Assembly: GCF_017654505.1 (NCBI RefSeq) | Contig: NC_054548.1 | Location: forward strand, 38,651,545 to 38,715,544 | Length of the DNA: 64,000 nt | Direction of reading: 5' to 3' | Source: Polyodon spathula | Lineage: Eukaryota; Chordata; Actinopteri; Acipenseriformes; Polyodontidae | Shown: piece after piece, positions 24,726-37,420 of the stretch | Layout: every line of letters begins with the position of its first letter | Position numbering within the stretch: position 1 is the stretch's first letter | Program-made: the position numbers and the translations under genes | Notes under the pieces: model-generated | Told to the model about the DNA's origin: nothing | The model's input: only the letters and a program-made list of their open reading frames with translations | The model's database searches: none

Positions 24726-25218
24726 CTTAAAGAGTAAGTAGCGGGATTCCGGGAATATATAGTGTGATACGTCCCTATGTGTTGCTACAACTGTTTAAGT
24801 TGTCTGTTTTTTCATTGTTAATATCCTGACAACTTTTACACTTATAGCTTTAAAGTCTGTTCCAAATCTCCGCTCTAGTGCACTGGGGTTTGAGATCTGT
24901 CCTCTAGAGAGATAAAAAAAAAAAAAAAAAAAACATAACAACAAGTGCTCTGGCTTTTCTGTTCCATACCACATCGTGGGTCATTATTCCTGAGATACCT
25001 GTTTGACTATGTGGGCAATAATCCTTACACTATCAGTGCACTAGAGCGGACATTTTGAAAAGAGCTTTGAAACAGTCTATGAAGTTATAAGTGTAAAAAG
25101 TTGTCAGGATTTTAACAATGAAATGAAAAAAAATTACAGGCACGTTATTTAAACAGTTGTAGCAACACTTAGGGGCTTGTAACGTTATATTTTTCGGCAT
25201 CCCGCTACTTACTCTAAG
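24726..25218. mobile_element. Foldback (palindromic) element, copy 1
   Basis: Two arms of about 170 bp are inverted copies of each other. The left arm begins CTTAAAGAGTAAGTAGCGGG and runs to TCTAGTGCACTGG near 24890. The right arm runs from AGTGCACTAGAGCGGAC (25036) to CCCGCTACTTACTCTAAG (25218). Shared blocks in order include TTGCTACAACTGTTTAA, ATCCTGACAACTTTT and ACACTTATA. An A-run (24907-24930) lies in the loop. There is no coding sequence. A second, larger copy lies at 62521-63492. Confidence 0.82.
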
Positions 25219-25496
25219 ACGAATAACTTTTTTTTAATTACAGAGAATATTATTCAACCTTTCAACAGCTATCAAAATCCCATTACTGCAACAAAGATCA
25301 CATCAAAACAGTTGAGATAGTAAGTAAAAATTGGAGTGTTGGATCCAACAGATAATGTATTACTTTCTTTGAAGTGATGAATGGAGACCATTATCTCTGA
25401 ATAATAGCAATCAAGACAATGTATTGTACTTTGCATAAAACAATATAACAAAATCAAAATCTAAAACATAATCAATGTTTTAAAAGCACTAAGCAG

Positions 25497-25543
<47 letters not shown>
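25497..25543. repeat. (CA)n(TA)n compound microsatellite
   Basis: A short CA run is followed by a longer TA run. Confidence 0.95.
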
Positions 25544-25548
<5 letters not shown>

Positions 25549-25903
25549 AGATCTGTGCTACTGCTGTAGAATTAACATTTTGGATTAATTTTGTTCAATT
25601 CTATAGCTATTTTTCACTTGTAAATTGTTTTCCTGTTTCACATTTAAATGTTACTCAAAATTGATTCCATCTGTTTCAACTTTATTTTGTTATCCTTTAA
25701 TATTTTAATATGCGTGAATTTTGTATACAGTGTAACCTGTACTTAGTTAATAATTTAATCCAAGATAAAAAAAACTCTGGTGCAGTGATATATGTATATT
25801 TATGTATCCTTTATGTATCCTTCCACATAAGTACTCTAAAATGAACGTTCTACAAGATATAGTCCACTGTTATAACAATGCTGTCTATAAGTTTCTTAAA
25901 CAG

Positions 25904-25928
25904 TTTTTTTTTTTTTTTTTTTTTTTTT
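25904..25928. repeat. Poly-T tract
   Basis: Twenty-five consecutive T. Confidence 0.93.
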
Positions 25929-26420
25929 AATGTTGCCATTATGTTACAGATTAGTTTTTTCAAATGGCCTGCAAGTATACCAGATATTTGTATCGCCCAC
26001 ATTGGTTGTATCTAATCTGGTTCGTGGATAAAGATAGAAAGCTGGTTGATTCTTCAGGCATCTTTTCATATTTAACGATCCTTTTGATATGTTGTAAGTA
26101 AAACATTACCCTTTTAGTTATATAAGCATTTTATTGTTGTATTGTTATTTTATTATGGTCTAATTAGGTCTCTCTTTGTACTAGTGCTTGCACTATTGAA
26201 ATGTATCTGTGCTGGCCCTGCAGGCTCAAAGTGAATGAACTACACACAACTAAACTCAACTAAAATCTAAATAAGGAATATAATGGCAGCTCTTTACTGA
26301 CATTGTTTGAATTATTTAAATAGGACTGGTGTTTTACAGATTTTTACAGACAGAAATACACCAGAGACATGCCAATTGAGCTCTTTGCATTATCCTTATA
26401 TAAGTTCACCCCATTATTTT

Positions 26421-26524
26421 TGCAGTTTTACCATGGTTATACTATGCATTTACCATGGTTTGTCATGTTTTTAACATGCTTTACTATACCTTTCTGGTCT
26501 TTACAATGCTTAACCATGCTTTAG
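26421..26524 (+). repeat. ACCATGG dispersed repeat, copy 1
   Basis: Shares GGTTATACTATGCATTTA and TTTACAATGCTTAACCATGC with 43934-44048, in the same order and strand. Inside, ACCATGG occurs twice around a 15-bp spacer. It lies just upstream of an LTR-like segment, so it may be part of that element's U3 or an independent repeat. Confidence 0.5.
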
Positions 26525-26817
26525 CAGATGTATAAAAAGGGAATAATCTGTTTGTTTGGGGTTGGTGTGTAGGTGAGTGTAACCATTGGAGGTGTATACT
26601 GTGTTGGGAAGTTTGTAGTGTAGGCAAATGCCAGGCATACAGTCATTTTGTGGTGTTGTGTTTCAACCTTTTATTTTGGCCACTGTGTCTGTTTGTTTGT
26701 TGCTGTGTTTTTTTTTTGTTTTTTTTTTTAATTAAATGTGCACAATAAACTGTAGTTCTTGTGTCTGAATCTCTCCCTGACAGAAACAAGCCTTGCCATT
26801 GACGCTACCCTTTCACA
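26525..26817 (+). mobile_element. LTR-like 3' part
   Basis: A TATA-like TGTATAAAAAGG is at 26529 and AATAAACTG at 26743. A U5-like tail ends GCTACCCTTTCACA at 26817, closely resembling the end of the 43.2-kb LTR (GCTACCCTGTCACA). The left end was not found and no target duplication could be set. Confidence 0.45.
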
Positions 26818-27024
26818 GTGTTATATAAGCAGAGGAAGACATGGATTGGCTGCTACATGTAAACCCCCCTGAGTAGTTGACACTAATTAGTACCCAGAGG
26901 AGGAAGTCAGGTGATTGGTTGCTATGGAAGTCTCAGAGGAATGAAGTTCAGTAAAAGCTGTGAAAACGTCTTGAAGACTTAAAAAAATTAAAAGTTAAAA
27001 ATAAAATGAAATATCTTTACCTAT

Positions 27025-27046
27025 TGTGGTAGAGCAGAGGCGCTGC

Positions 27047-27087
<41 letters not shown>

Positions 27088-27527
27088 GTGGCTTGCAGTC
27101 ATCTTGGCTCAGGTATAGAGGAACAGCCTGTTGTCAAAACTGCCACCTTAATTGTGTAATTGAAAAGTGTGAAATGTCTTAAAAGTTTAATTAGAAAAGT
27201 GTGGAACGTAGCCAGCGGGTAATTGATTGATTGTCAATTAACAACTGGCCACACCCTATAAAAAGAAACCAATGGACTTTTGTTTGGAGATATGCAGAGT
27301 TCTGTGAAGACGTGGCCAAGCCTGAACAGACAGACAAGGTAGCTGTGCTTAGGTTCTGTGTTTATTTTGGATTGGTTTTGTTTGAAACTGTTGTTTGTTC
27401 CTGTGTTTAGTTTTGTAAATAATAAAGCTGCAGTTTTTCTGTCTGGGTTTGCTGTTCTTGCTGCTGACCAGCCTTGCCACCAGCCACAAAAACACACACA
27501 CACACGCAGAGCCTCTGCTCTACTACA
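27025..27527 (+). mobile_element. Solo LTR with long inverted ends containing TG/CA runs
   Basis: The unit begins TGTGGTAGAGCAGAGGC and ends GCCTCTGCTCTACTACA, inverted repeats of about 20 bp, longer than usual for an LTR. Directly inside lie a TG run (27050-27084) and a complementary CA run (27492-27505), extending the match. CTATAAAAAG is at 27256 and AATAAAG near 27420, followed by a U5 starting CTGCAGTTTTTCTGTCTGGG, similar to the 16.1-kb LTR. A hairpin (27199-27251) precedes the TATA box. The flanks CCTAT and ATATA do not form a clean duplication. Confidence 0.6.
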
Positions 27528-30500
27528 ATATAAACAAGCAAGTTGTCAATTCGTTAGGTACTAAATGGTCCAGGAGCATAAACACTTTGAATGGCATCTG
27601 TCGTATAGAGAATAATACTTATTTTTTACAATCTGATTGTGTGTTTTAAGGTTCGGGTTAAGGTTTGGGGTAAAATTGTGATTTACTTAACATTAGCATT
27701 AGGGTTATGTGTACAGTGGATGCTCATGGAAGCATATGCCTCTGGACAAAGCCAAAAGAAGTGTAAGCACACTTTAAACGGTACTGAACATCTTTTAGTG
27801 TTTACAAACCCACAACTTACAATTAATGTCCTCTGTGCTATATGTATTACTGAAATATCATTCTCAACTAGTACTGATTGTTTTTATATTTGTATTCATA
27901 TTCAAATAAAATACACTTACTACATCACTGGCGCAGGTTTTTTGTTCCTGTATGATAGCTAGCTTGTGAAGACAGTGTAGTGTTTAATAAGTATCCGTGT
28001 AGAATATGTGTCAATAGATTAGATCGATCTGCACCTTTGACGATTGTGCTGGTACTAATTTGGCATGTACACTGTTTTATACTGCAACTGTGTTGTCTTG
28101 AGTACTGTATAAAAAAATGAAGACATTTGTTTGTTATGGTGTCAGTATGTGCAAGTCAGAAGGCCTGGTTTTGCTGACTAAAAAAAAAAAAAAACACACT
28201 CATAGTTTTTTTTATAACATATGTTATAATTTTTGAAAAAATCCTTACTAATATAGTGCCCTGTCAAATACACGGGAGAATTAGAATGACATGACTGACC
28301 TGCATGTTTCGATAAAGAAACCCGGCAGCTAGATTGTATTCTAGAGTTTGATGCTTACTGTACATCAGACATGGAGAAATATTAATTATCAGAAGAACAC
28401 TTTAGTGGAATTACTTTAATTTTGGAGAAATACAGAAGAACTATTTCCCAATTTAGCAAGAAAGGCTAAAAGACGGGGTTAACCAACTGACGATGCTTAA
28501 GTTTAATAGCAAAATACAATGCACAAGAACTGAGAATTGATTTTTTTTGTCTTTCATGCAAACATATGTAACACTTAGGGGCTCCTTATGAACAACCTTT
28601 TTTTGCATTATATTCCAACAATAAAACAAAAACAAAGAAAAAATAAACACAGCTTACATGTTTTACATAATCTATCAAATGCCAGGATTCCAATAAATGG
28701 TTTTATTATCTATACTGTTCAGGGACCGGTGCCAGAATTGAGAAATCCATTAATAAACCATATCTTCCCGTCTGTTGACGAAATGCATATTTGTGCCCAT
28801 TGGATCAACTGCAATGAACTGAAAGCAACGTATTAACTGGGGATGATCCCGTGGTTAGTACGCAGCTCCCTATTAAACTAGTATGCAAGTTAAATACCAA
28901 TTGCAACGAACATGGAAGATGAAGTTAGTTTAGGTTAAAGTAGCGTAATGGGATGGTTTAATGATTTCTCATTACGTGGCTTACTGTGCAGGCAATATTG
29001 ACATCTTGTGGCTGTAGGACTAAATTACAGGTTAAAATTGTCATGTAAAACGTAGGGCCATACAAATACATAGTATTGTTACTACAGTAAATGAATACAC
29101 ATTTTCATTTAGCCCATTTCAGGACCACATAGACTAGGCTATGTAGAGAATGTTCAATATACAGTCAACCAGCTTAATATCCCTTCCAAGGGACTGGGCA
29201 AAAATGGCAACAATAAGTGAAGTTGACTTTTCAGGAGTTCACTAATAACCTGGCAAAATAAACCAATAGAAAAATAAATAATTAAAAAAGAAATTTCATA
29301 AAATAAAATAAAATAAAAACAGTGCTATATAATTACCATGTTTTTTTTTTAATTTTTAACTAGTTAAACTATGCATTTTTTATTATTATAAAGTAAAAGT
29401 AAGGTGTTATTTAATGTATTACCATCTGCCATTGCTCAGCACAAAACTATGTAACCTGTTTTTTGTTTTCGTAAAAGCAAGATTCGTTTTTATTGTTTCA
29501 TAATACCATACAAAAAACATTTCTTTTTAGCAAACATCATATGGAACCTAAACTTGCACACACAAACTTGCAACGAGTTCTGCCACAGCATTTAAATGCA
29601 GTATACCACCTTTAAAATGTCAGACATTATAATGTTATCAACATTTAAACATAACATTAGAACCGATAAAGGAAAAACAATAAAGATTGAAGAAACAGTG
29701 CAAAAGGCAACATTAATTTCCCAACATGGAATTAAAACTAACATTATTAATGCTGTGGCTATGTCCATGCTAATTATCTGTGTTGTTTGTCATCCAGAAC
29801 AAAGAAATGAAAAAATCCCATCTAGTGAGCGTGCTGTCAGCTTTAATACTGCTATAAAACTAGAACAGCAAATCTGCAATAAACCCAACATCCACAACAT
29901 TAAATCCAACTATATTAAATTTGCATCTTCACCTAACATCTGTTAAAAGTGCACTAATCTCATTTAATGTGCATATCGCATAACAAATTCTACCCATTCT
30001 CAAAAAAGGAACTAAGTATTATATTGCTGCTGGAAATTCTCTGAAATTCAAATCCCTTCAGCTGTTTTGTAAAAAGATTCAGAATCTTCCCATCTATTGT
30101 GCCACAGTACTGAAAAAGAAACACATGGTACATGGTGGAAAATACTGTAACAGAGCATGGTTCATCACAGCTGTTGTTTCAGTGTTATACACATCCCCAG
30201 CTTGTCTACATACACCTGGCTATAGGGATAGCCAAAACTGCATGTGTGAGTATTATAAATTAGCATGTGGAACTGGAACCTTTAGAACTGCCAGGAACAC
30301 ATTACAAAATAAAACTCATTGACAAAGACTTTGAGTTGAAATGTTTGTTACATTTAGTAATGGAGTATTGTAACTGTTAAATATTGACGTACCTACCAAT
30401 TATCTAGCAACAGTAACATCTAGACTTTAAACATTTCAGCCTTCAATTGTACCACCCTACCCCCGCCTGAGCTTAATTTTACCAGACACATTGTACTTCT

Positions 30501-31040
30501 CATTGCTTCTGGCCAATTAGTGTGATTATGCTGGACCTTTAATTAGAATATTGTAAACATGATAATATGTTTTAAGTCCACTGTAGATGTTATTTATCTA
30601 ATGAGCTCATGCTCTGCTATCTTAGACAATATTATCAATGCTCTACTTGTGAAGCACCGGTAAACCCTGCAACCAAACTGAAATAAAGGTTGTGGACAAA
30701 GGCTTTAGTTAGATGTAATATGTAAAATAGAAGGCACATATTCCAGTGGGGTATCATGGACATTGTAACACAGATCATCTTCCATTAAGGAATGAGACAT
30801 ATTTTCATTTGGAAAAGGTATTACTGTAACTTCGTGGGCAGTCCTAGTGTACACCCGTACATACAATCGTAGAACCATTTGCAGACCACAGTATTTCCAG
30901 CAATGTGATACAGTAGCACTGCAATGGGTTAGTAGTGTGTATTGGTTCATACCATTGGCCTTACCAATTGTATGTCAAAATATGAAAATATTATCATTGT
31001 GGTACCATTCTTCCAACATCAAACACTGTGTGATGGACTT
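27528..31040. other. AT-rich noncoding stretch
   Basis: About 3.5 kb without a recognisable gene. Several open frames of 65-116 codons occur (for example 29596-29946 plus), but they show no motif or family resemblance. A-runs and T-runs occur near 28180 and 29341. Confidence 0.45.
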
Positions 31041-31045
31041 AATTA

Positions 31046-32055
31046 ATAGACACCGTAATTGTAGATGAGGTGTGTGCTGTGTTCAAATAACGCAGATTGA
31101 TTAAATGAGAGAGGTGAGCAGGGTATAAAGACACTGATACGGAGACTGATACTGGGATGAGATCTGACCTCCGTATATAGAAGGGGAGCGGAACAAGATT
31201 ATGGACTGAAAGTGTTACCAGTGGAGCTGTTAATAAGTGGAGCCAAACAAGTGCAACGGAGGGTGGCTATCGGTAAAGAAAGCTGCTTGTTGCGGATTTG
31301 GGTTGCTGAGCAGGGCGTTTAGCTGTGGACTTCGGCTGGAGAAACTGGAGGCAGGGCATCCTCTGTGGCTATTACAGACACTGTGATACAGAAGTTAAGT
31401 CTCACTTTCTCCCCCTCTCTCTATAATTAATTTAGGTTGACTGGCCTTTTCAATGTGTAATATGTGGATTGTTGAAGTGGTTTTAATGCAATGCAGTCTG
31501 TCTATAAATTATTATTCACCGCATAGGTACATGAAATTGGTGATAGTTTAAACTAAATTAGTTATACCTGACTTATAGTAAAAACCCCATAAATTGTGTC
31601 CTCTCTTTTTAAGCTAACTAGTACACTGTAGTTTAACTGAGTGATTGAGTCATTAATTACGTTTTGCACTGTATTTTATGTAAATGATTTGATAATTATT
31701 TGTGTGTGTTTAATTATGTGATGTAGTTTTTGTTTGATTTGTGTTTATTGGTTTGATACTCCTATGTGTGTCTTGATATTGAAGGCTTTTTGCTAATTAG
31801 TCTGGGATTGTTCAATAACTACTTTATTAGAAACTAATCTGTATAATTGTTGTAATTCATGTACCACATTTTATTTATATAAAAGACATTTTAAAAACTA
31901 TATCTGGTGTTGTGTATGGTTTGAACCTTTACCCTGCTGAGTCTTTGGGTATATCTAAAAAAAAAACAGACTTTCCCGGTCAAATAAAGGTGTAGGCAGC
32001 TAATTACGCTACTGGAATCCAGTTGGCCCTAAAAGTAGGTCCTTTACAACTGTAC
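31046..32055 (+). mobile_element. Possible long LTR or promoter-type repeat
   Basis: A GC-richer, purine-rich 5' part carries GGTATAAAGACACTG (31119). It is followed by about 450 bases of T-rich sequence and a segment ending GTAGGTCCTTTACA around 32050. The order resembles the block at 9080-9790. No paired ends or target duplication could be shown, and a 5' exon of an unrecognised transcript is an alternative. Confidence 0.25.
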
Positions 32056-33013
32056 TGTGCAATTGAAGATCATTTGATAAGAGTATAATTTATTTTTTCA
32101 CATTCAGACCTCATTCATTTGCCCCGTGTGAGGCATGGTTATTCCCACAATGATCCGTACAATTGAATAAAACATATTTACAGCAATGTGTGAGGAGCGG
32201 CTTTGTTTTGGTCACTGGATACAGTATGTATTTTTGATCTACTGGACAAGTGATTCCTACAATAGGTTTTCTTTGCATTTTGAAGAGCAGGTCATGTTAC
32301 CAGGTAGTCTGTATTAAGTAATGATAATAAATCCCTCACAAACTATCTTAATCTTAATTAAGCAGCAGTCATGAGTGCTGAGGAGTGTTTGAGAGGTTCA
32401 CTCAAATGAAAGGGATTAACAGCCCTGTTTCTTCAGTGCTTTGCCCTGTCAAGTAAAACTTTATCTGCATATATTTAACCTAAGTGTGGTTATCAAAAAT
32501 AGAAACTTGCACAATTCTGTCTCTTAAAGGTCTGGACAGCCGTTGATAAAGATTTCCACATTGCAATATGTATCTTTTTTACATAAATGTACTGTGTGCA
32601 TCATTGATTTCTTTAATATTTTCAAGTTTGTTTTTATATCATGGTTTATGACAGAAACATATAATGTGCTACATTATAGAATAGATTATCTAAGTATTAA
32701 TGTATTTTATTTGAAAACATAAAAATGAATCACAGATTTAGTCTGCTTTGCAATTTAAGGTATAAATGTGATCGATATTATTACTTTCTTTATATAGGCT
32801 GACAATAATAGCTTACTTATTTCCAACATGTACCATAATGTGTTACTTTTATGTATTGGGTCGCTTTTCTAAAAGCATGAAATAATCTAGTGTAGACTCC
32901 TAAAATGAAAAGAGAATATTCCAAATCCAAAGTTTAGAAGTCTAGAACAGTTTCATGAATATCCTACCTTATTTTATGCATACAAATAAAAACTGATTTG
33001 TGAATAATATATG
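32056..33013. other. Noncoding stretch with a candidate conserved block
   Basis: No gene. The part 32340-32480 (TTAATTAAGCAGCAGTCATG and following) is repeat-free and motif-rich; the remainder is ordinary AT-rich DNA. Confidence 0.35.
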
Positions 33014-33846
33014 TGTGTGGGTGCACGGAGTAAAACAGGCTGTAGTTTCCAACACAAATCAAAGTTTTAATTGGGGTATTGAAACACCCAGGAAAAGACT
33101 CTCTCTTTAAACCGAAAAGACCATCCTGTTCACAAGACAAAGGCAAAAGAAAATAAACAGTTCAGACAGGATTCAAAAGCAAAAACAAACAACGAGGTAA
33201 ACCAACTGGTCCATTAACCTCATCATGCCTGTGAGTCAGAGTTATTCTGCCTGGTTCGCTATCAGGTTGATAACAGCCCAGACAGTCCCTTAGCCCAGGT
33301 TAGTTTTAATCCTATACCATCAGTGAAAACCAGCATGATCTGTCCACACAAAAGCCAGAAGAGCAGCTGACCGCTTGCAGGCTCCAGTCCTTTAAATAAA
33401 GATCCAGCGGCTTAACCCTGGGCAAAGGTAGGAATTCCCTCGTACCCGCACAAGGTGCGATAAACAGGCGCATACACAGAACCAGCAGCTAGTGGTTTGG
33501 ATCACCGTCACTCTTTCAAGCTTTGGGCGGAGATAACCCCAGACGAGGTTCTCAGCTCGAAAGACAGACCCGACTGGCTGCAGAGGTGCTCTTTTTAAAG
33601 GGGTGATGAGTAACCAGGAAATGGACTATTACAGGCAACAGGTGTGGGCCAATAGAGGCCAATGAGTCTTAACAAGGTGAGAACATTGATCCCCTCCCTA
33701 AGCACACCTGCAGCCTGTTAGCCCATTAACTCTGTGATGTCATGGAAGGCAGGTACGCTGGCCACAAGTCTATCTGAAGCACCTGTGGGCTCATTTCTAG
33801 CCGGCCATGGTCTCCTTATGGTGGTGAACTGGTGCACTCACTCACA
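33014..33846 (-). mobile_element. Probable solo LTR, minus orientation
   Basis: The plus-strand edges are TGTGTGGGTGCAC and, at the other side, GTGCACTCACTCACA, which are inverted repeats. The flanks ATATG (33009-33013) and ACATG (33847-33851) match at four of five bases. On the minus strand a TTTAAAAAG TATA-like box lies near 33593, with two CCAAT boxes (ATTGGCC) upstream at 33649-33664. The 833-bp unit is GC-richer than its surroundings and carries no internal genes. Confidence 0.55.
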
Positions 33847-36688
33847 ACATGTATATGTTTTATAAATGGGTATGTTATGTGTATATACAACATATATACA
33901 CAAACTCCCTGACAGTTTGAAAACTCACTCTCCCCAGTGGAAACAGATACACACTTTTCAAAATGCATAGCAGTCTTTCTAATAATTCATGTCAGGTGTT
34001 TGTATCTAAAATACTTCACACACCAGATTCACAATTTCTTCTAAAAAGATTGTATATGTCTTTCAGCTACTCATTCGGTGAGTCATATTCCTGTGTTAAT
34101 GATCATACAGTGAGTGAACACAGCTGCATAAATAATGTCATAAAGCAGGAAACCAAACAAAAACAGATAAAATATAAAACTGCAAATTACTTGAACAAGA
34201 TGTAATTAGGCAGTGTAGACTTTAATGATAGCATGTTTCCCAAAATAAGAAAACTGCTTTTACTACATTATTTCAACCAAATGTGACTTTACATAACATA
34301 ATATCACACACATCACTCGCTGAGAAAATTCCAGCGAAAATAGACCTAGCATGTCGTGATTGTCATGCTACTATTCCTGAACAAGCACAGATGTTTGTGA
34401 GGAGATTTTCTTAATATGTCCATTTTTTTTTTGAAAACCTACACACACACACACACACACACACACACGTAGGATAAATAACATAAGGGCACATGCTGGT
34501 TTGCAAAATACTGTTTCCATGTACTGCATTATTTCTATATGTTTGTTAGCTTGTCTAAACTGAAGGCAACTAGGGCACTAGCTGAAATGTGACTACTTGA
34601 CCTCATTTCTTACAAGTTTATAATTTGCTGCATAAGTGGCAACCAGTCATGACTGTATGCATACAAGTTCAGGGAGGGAGGTCAGAAACCCGCAAGAACT
34701 GTGCAATCTCAACACCCTGTATGGGTAAAACAAGTAATTATGAGATTATCTCTTCATTCCAAGCAACCAGCAGTCACTGCTGCAAACTAAAGATCCTGTC
34801 TTAAAATGCTTCCGCAAACAATACTACCTACTTTCAAAAAACAGAAAATGTGTAGTTTGAGACAAGCCACTTGAATAAGCTCTACAGTAAGCTCAATTAT
34901 TATCTGTATGTGTTAATAAATAAGGGGTATATATACCATTACTAAATTACTGTGGATAATAAATGACATTGAGGTTTAGGAAAACAGGATACGGAACATT
35001 CATTTTATTCAGCCTACTTGTGTCTAACCTCATTTACTGGGAAATAACATTCAGCTGTATATGTTATAAAATATTCATTTGCAATCATGCTGACCTACTT
35101 AGTCATATGCACAAGTACTGTATAGTTAATGCTTTTTTTTTTCAAATCAGCCTTTCAGCAGTAGATGCAGCTGGCATTTATGATGTTTCTTCTAACATTT
35201 AAGTGATACCTGAAATTGTTGTATTGTTTTGTGTATTATAAATATGCATATTGCTCAAAACTCACCAGAAGCCAGATAATGGTGTTCATTTTGTATTGCC
35301 CTTGTAATTACCACCAAAATGGCAAACACCAATAATTACTATTCCAATTTACGATCAACTGCTTCTAACAGGTAAGGTAATGTTTTTAACTTCACTAACT
35401 GGTAATTCAGATATATCCATTAGAACCTTTATTTAACACGGGCTTGGTTTAAAATCAAAGCAGGTGTTTGCATTACCAAACCAGATCAATGTAGGGTAAA
35501 CTTGAAAATAAAAAAATATAATATGAGTAAACCACCACACAAAAACAAGACTTTGATTTAAATGTAGAATTACAAGACTGTGGCAATTATACCAGAAAGG
35601 ATACAGTGACAGAGATCCTAATATTCAAGAAATAGAGGACGACTGCATTTATGTTACCCCTTTTCTCTTCCAGTTTTGCATTTTTGCCATAAACCTTTCC
35701 CGAGGTGCCACATTGACTGATGAACTTACATCTTCCCCTCTGATCATTGATTAAATAGCTTCATGAGACAGTCTCTGCAGAAAGTGTTTTCTGAAAGATA
35801 TTTATAGCTGTGAGGGGATTGAGCAGTCCCTTACCTTAAAACATAAATATGTTTACAAAAGCCATTTATCAGTAAAATAGTTATTTAATCCATCAGCAAT
35901 TATAGACCCCATACAAAGGAAGATTTTAGATATGAAATCTTCCCTTTCTTGGAATAATGTTCAAATGACACCATCAATTATGTATTTTGATATATTTCCA
36001 AGATATCTCACTCCTCTTGATGTACACAAGCACACCAAGCATGGCATTTTCTTAAAGCAGTTAATAGGCTACAAACGTGATTTATGTTTTACAACCAGTA
36101 AGTAGCCTATCCTTTTCAGTCAAGTTTACAATACATTTTAGTGTGTGCGTTACAAATTTTAAAAATCCTTAAATTACATAATTATTGAATAATTAAACAG
36201 TCTTTTTTTATTATTACTACTGGCTTAAATACATGTACCTAGATGCAGAGATTATGCTAGGAAATGATACTGTTAAGACGCATCTCATTCTCTGCCTGGT
36301 CTGAGGCCAATTATGATGCCAGTAAGGGTCAATTAATGACACAATACAGATTTATGAATCAGATGAATAAAATGCTAATGAGAAAATTGGTCTCTAAGGC
36401 GATGTTATTCTAATGTCGCGACAAGTGATCTTTTTTGACGGAAAATAGTGTCTATGCATCACCCGATGAAATGCTGTCATGCTAAACACTATTACTGCCA
36501 CGATAAATGAGATGGTAAGTTTTATGAATATGGGCCAAAAATGCACAGCAATCAACAAGACAAAGCCTAGATGTAGCCCGCCATGCAAGCTCTTATGAAG
36601 CTGGCCATGGAGCAACAAGAGACAAACCACTTGATGGGGGAGGAAAAACAGGATAACTCTAGGATTACGACAAGACATAGATACTTAG
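33847..36688. other. AT-rich noncoding stretch
   Basis: Contains the AC run at 34441-34468. No gene recognised. The parts 35660-35790 and 36270-36400 are repeat-free, with TAAT and ATTGATTAA motifs. Confidence 0.4.
34441..34468. repeat. (AC)14 microsatellite
   Basis: An uninterrupted AC dinucleotide run. Confidence 0.95.
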
Positions 36689-37420
36689 TCCGTTAAGGTA
36701 GAGGCCATTGTCTGCCAGCCACAGCCTCAGCCCATTAAAACATATTACCACCTGCAAAATATGACTGAACAGGATGATGTGGAAGCGTACCTGACAACAT
36801 TTGAAAGAACCGCCAAAAGAGAAGAGTGGCCGTGTGCATGGTGGGCTGGACTGATTACTCCGTACTAGTCTGGAGATGCCCAAAAAGCTTACTTTGACTT
36901 GGAACTCCAGGGCGTCAAACTGTATAAAAATATGAAAAGTAAATTACTTGCCCGACTCGGTGCCACCTCGTTGGTTCGTGCCCAGCACTTCCACCGATGG
37001 ACAGACCAGACAGACAAGACAACAAGGTCGCAGATGTTCGACTTGATTCACCTTGCCAGGAAGTGGCTGCACCCGGAGACTAGTACGCCGGCAGAGATCG
37101 TTCTTGATCACTTCACAAGGAGTCTACCCCACAACGTATAATGCTGTGTCAGACAGAGCAATCACCTTCCCAAGGAGTCGTGGAACCAGTGGACACAGTA
37201 AGACTGTTCTGGGGAAAATCAGGGATTGAAGAGCAGCCTGTTACTGTGAAGGGACTGGGGGACACTGGGAGGGAAAACCGAAACACGGCTAAGCCTGCTG
37301 GACCAGGAAAGTTTAGGATGTGGTCACCTACCAGACCCTTATAAATGTCATGAAACAGGACATATTGCTGCTCATTGTCCCTCAAGTGTTGTAGTGCAAC
37401 CTGGGAAATGTTAGTGACTC
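36689..37420 (+). pseudogene. Ty3/Gypsy-type gag relic with SCAN-like region and zinc knuckle
   Basis: Gag forms the retrotransposon particle and binds its RNA. The frame is open from 36689 to TAG at 36866-36868 (including MTEQDDVEAYLTTFERTAKR), then reopens in the same frame to TAA at 37139-37141. The second part carries LARLGATSLVRAQHFHRW, SQMFDLIHLARKWLHPETST and LDHFTRSLPHNV. This resembles the capsid C-terminal/SCAN fold of Gypsy (Gmr1-like) gag. At 37346-37378, still in register, CHETGHIAAHC is a CCHC zinc knuckle whose first Cys is replaced. Further stops lie between. No protease or pol follows and no flanking LTRs were found, so it is an isolated, dead fragment. Confidence 0.75.

Larger units (their letters stand above)
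25219..26420. other. AT-rich noncoding stretch
   Basis: Contains the CA/TA microsatellite at 25497-25543 and a T-run at 25904-25928. No gene or recognised repeat otherwise. Confidence 0.45.

Noticed and set aside
29596..29946. 116-codon plus-strand open frame
   Set aside because: Lys/Ile/Asn-rich composition as expected for AT-rich noncoding DNA; no motif or plausible gene context.
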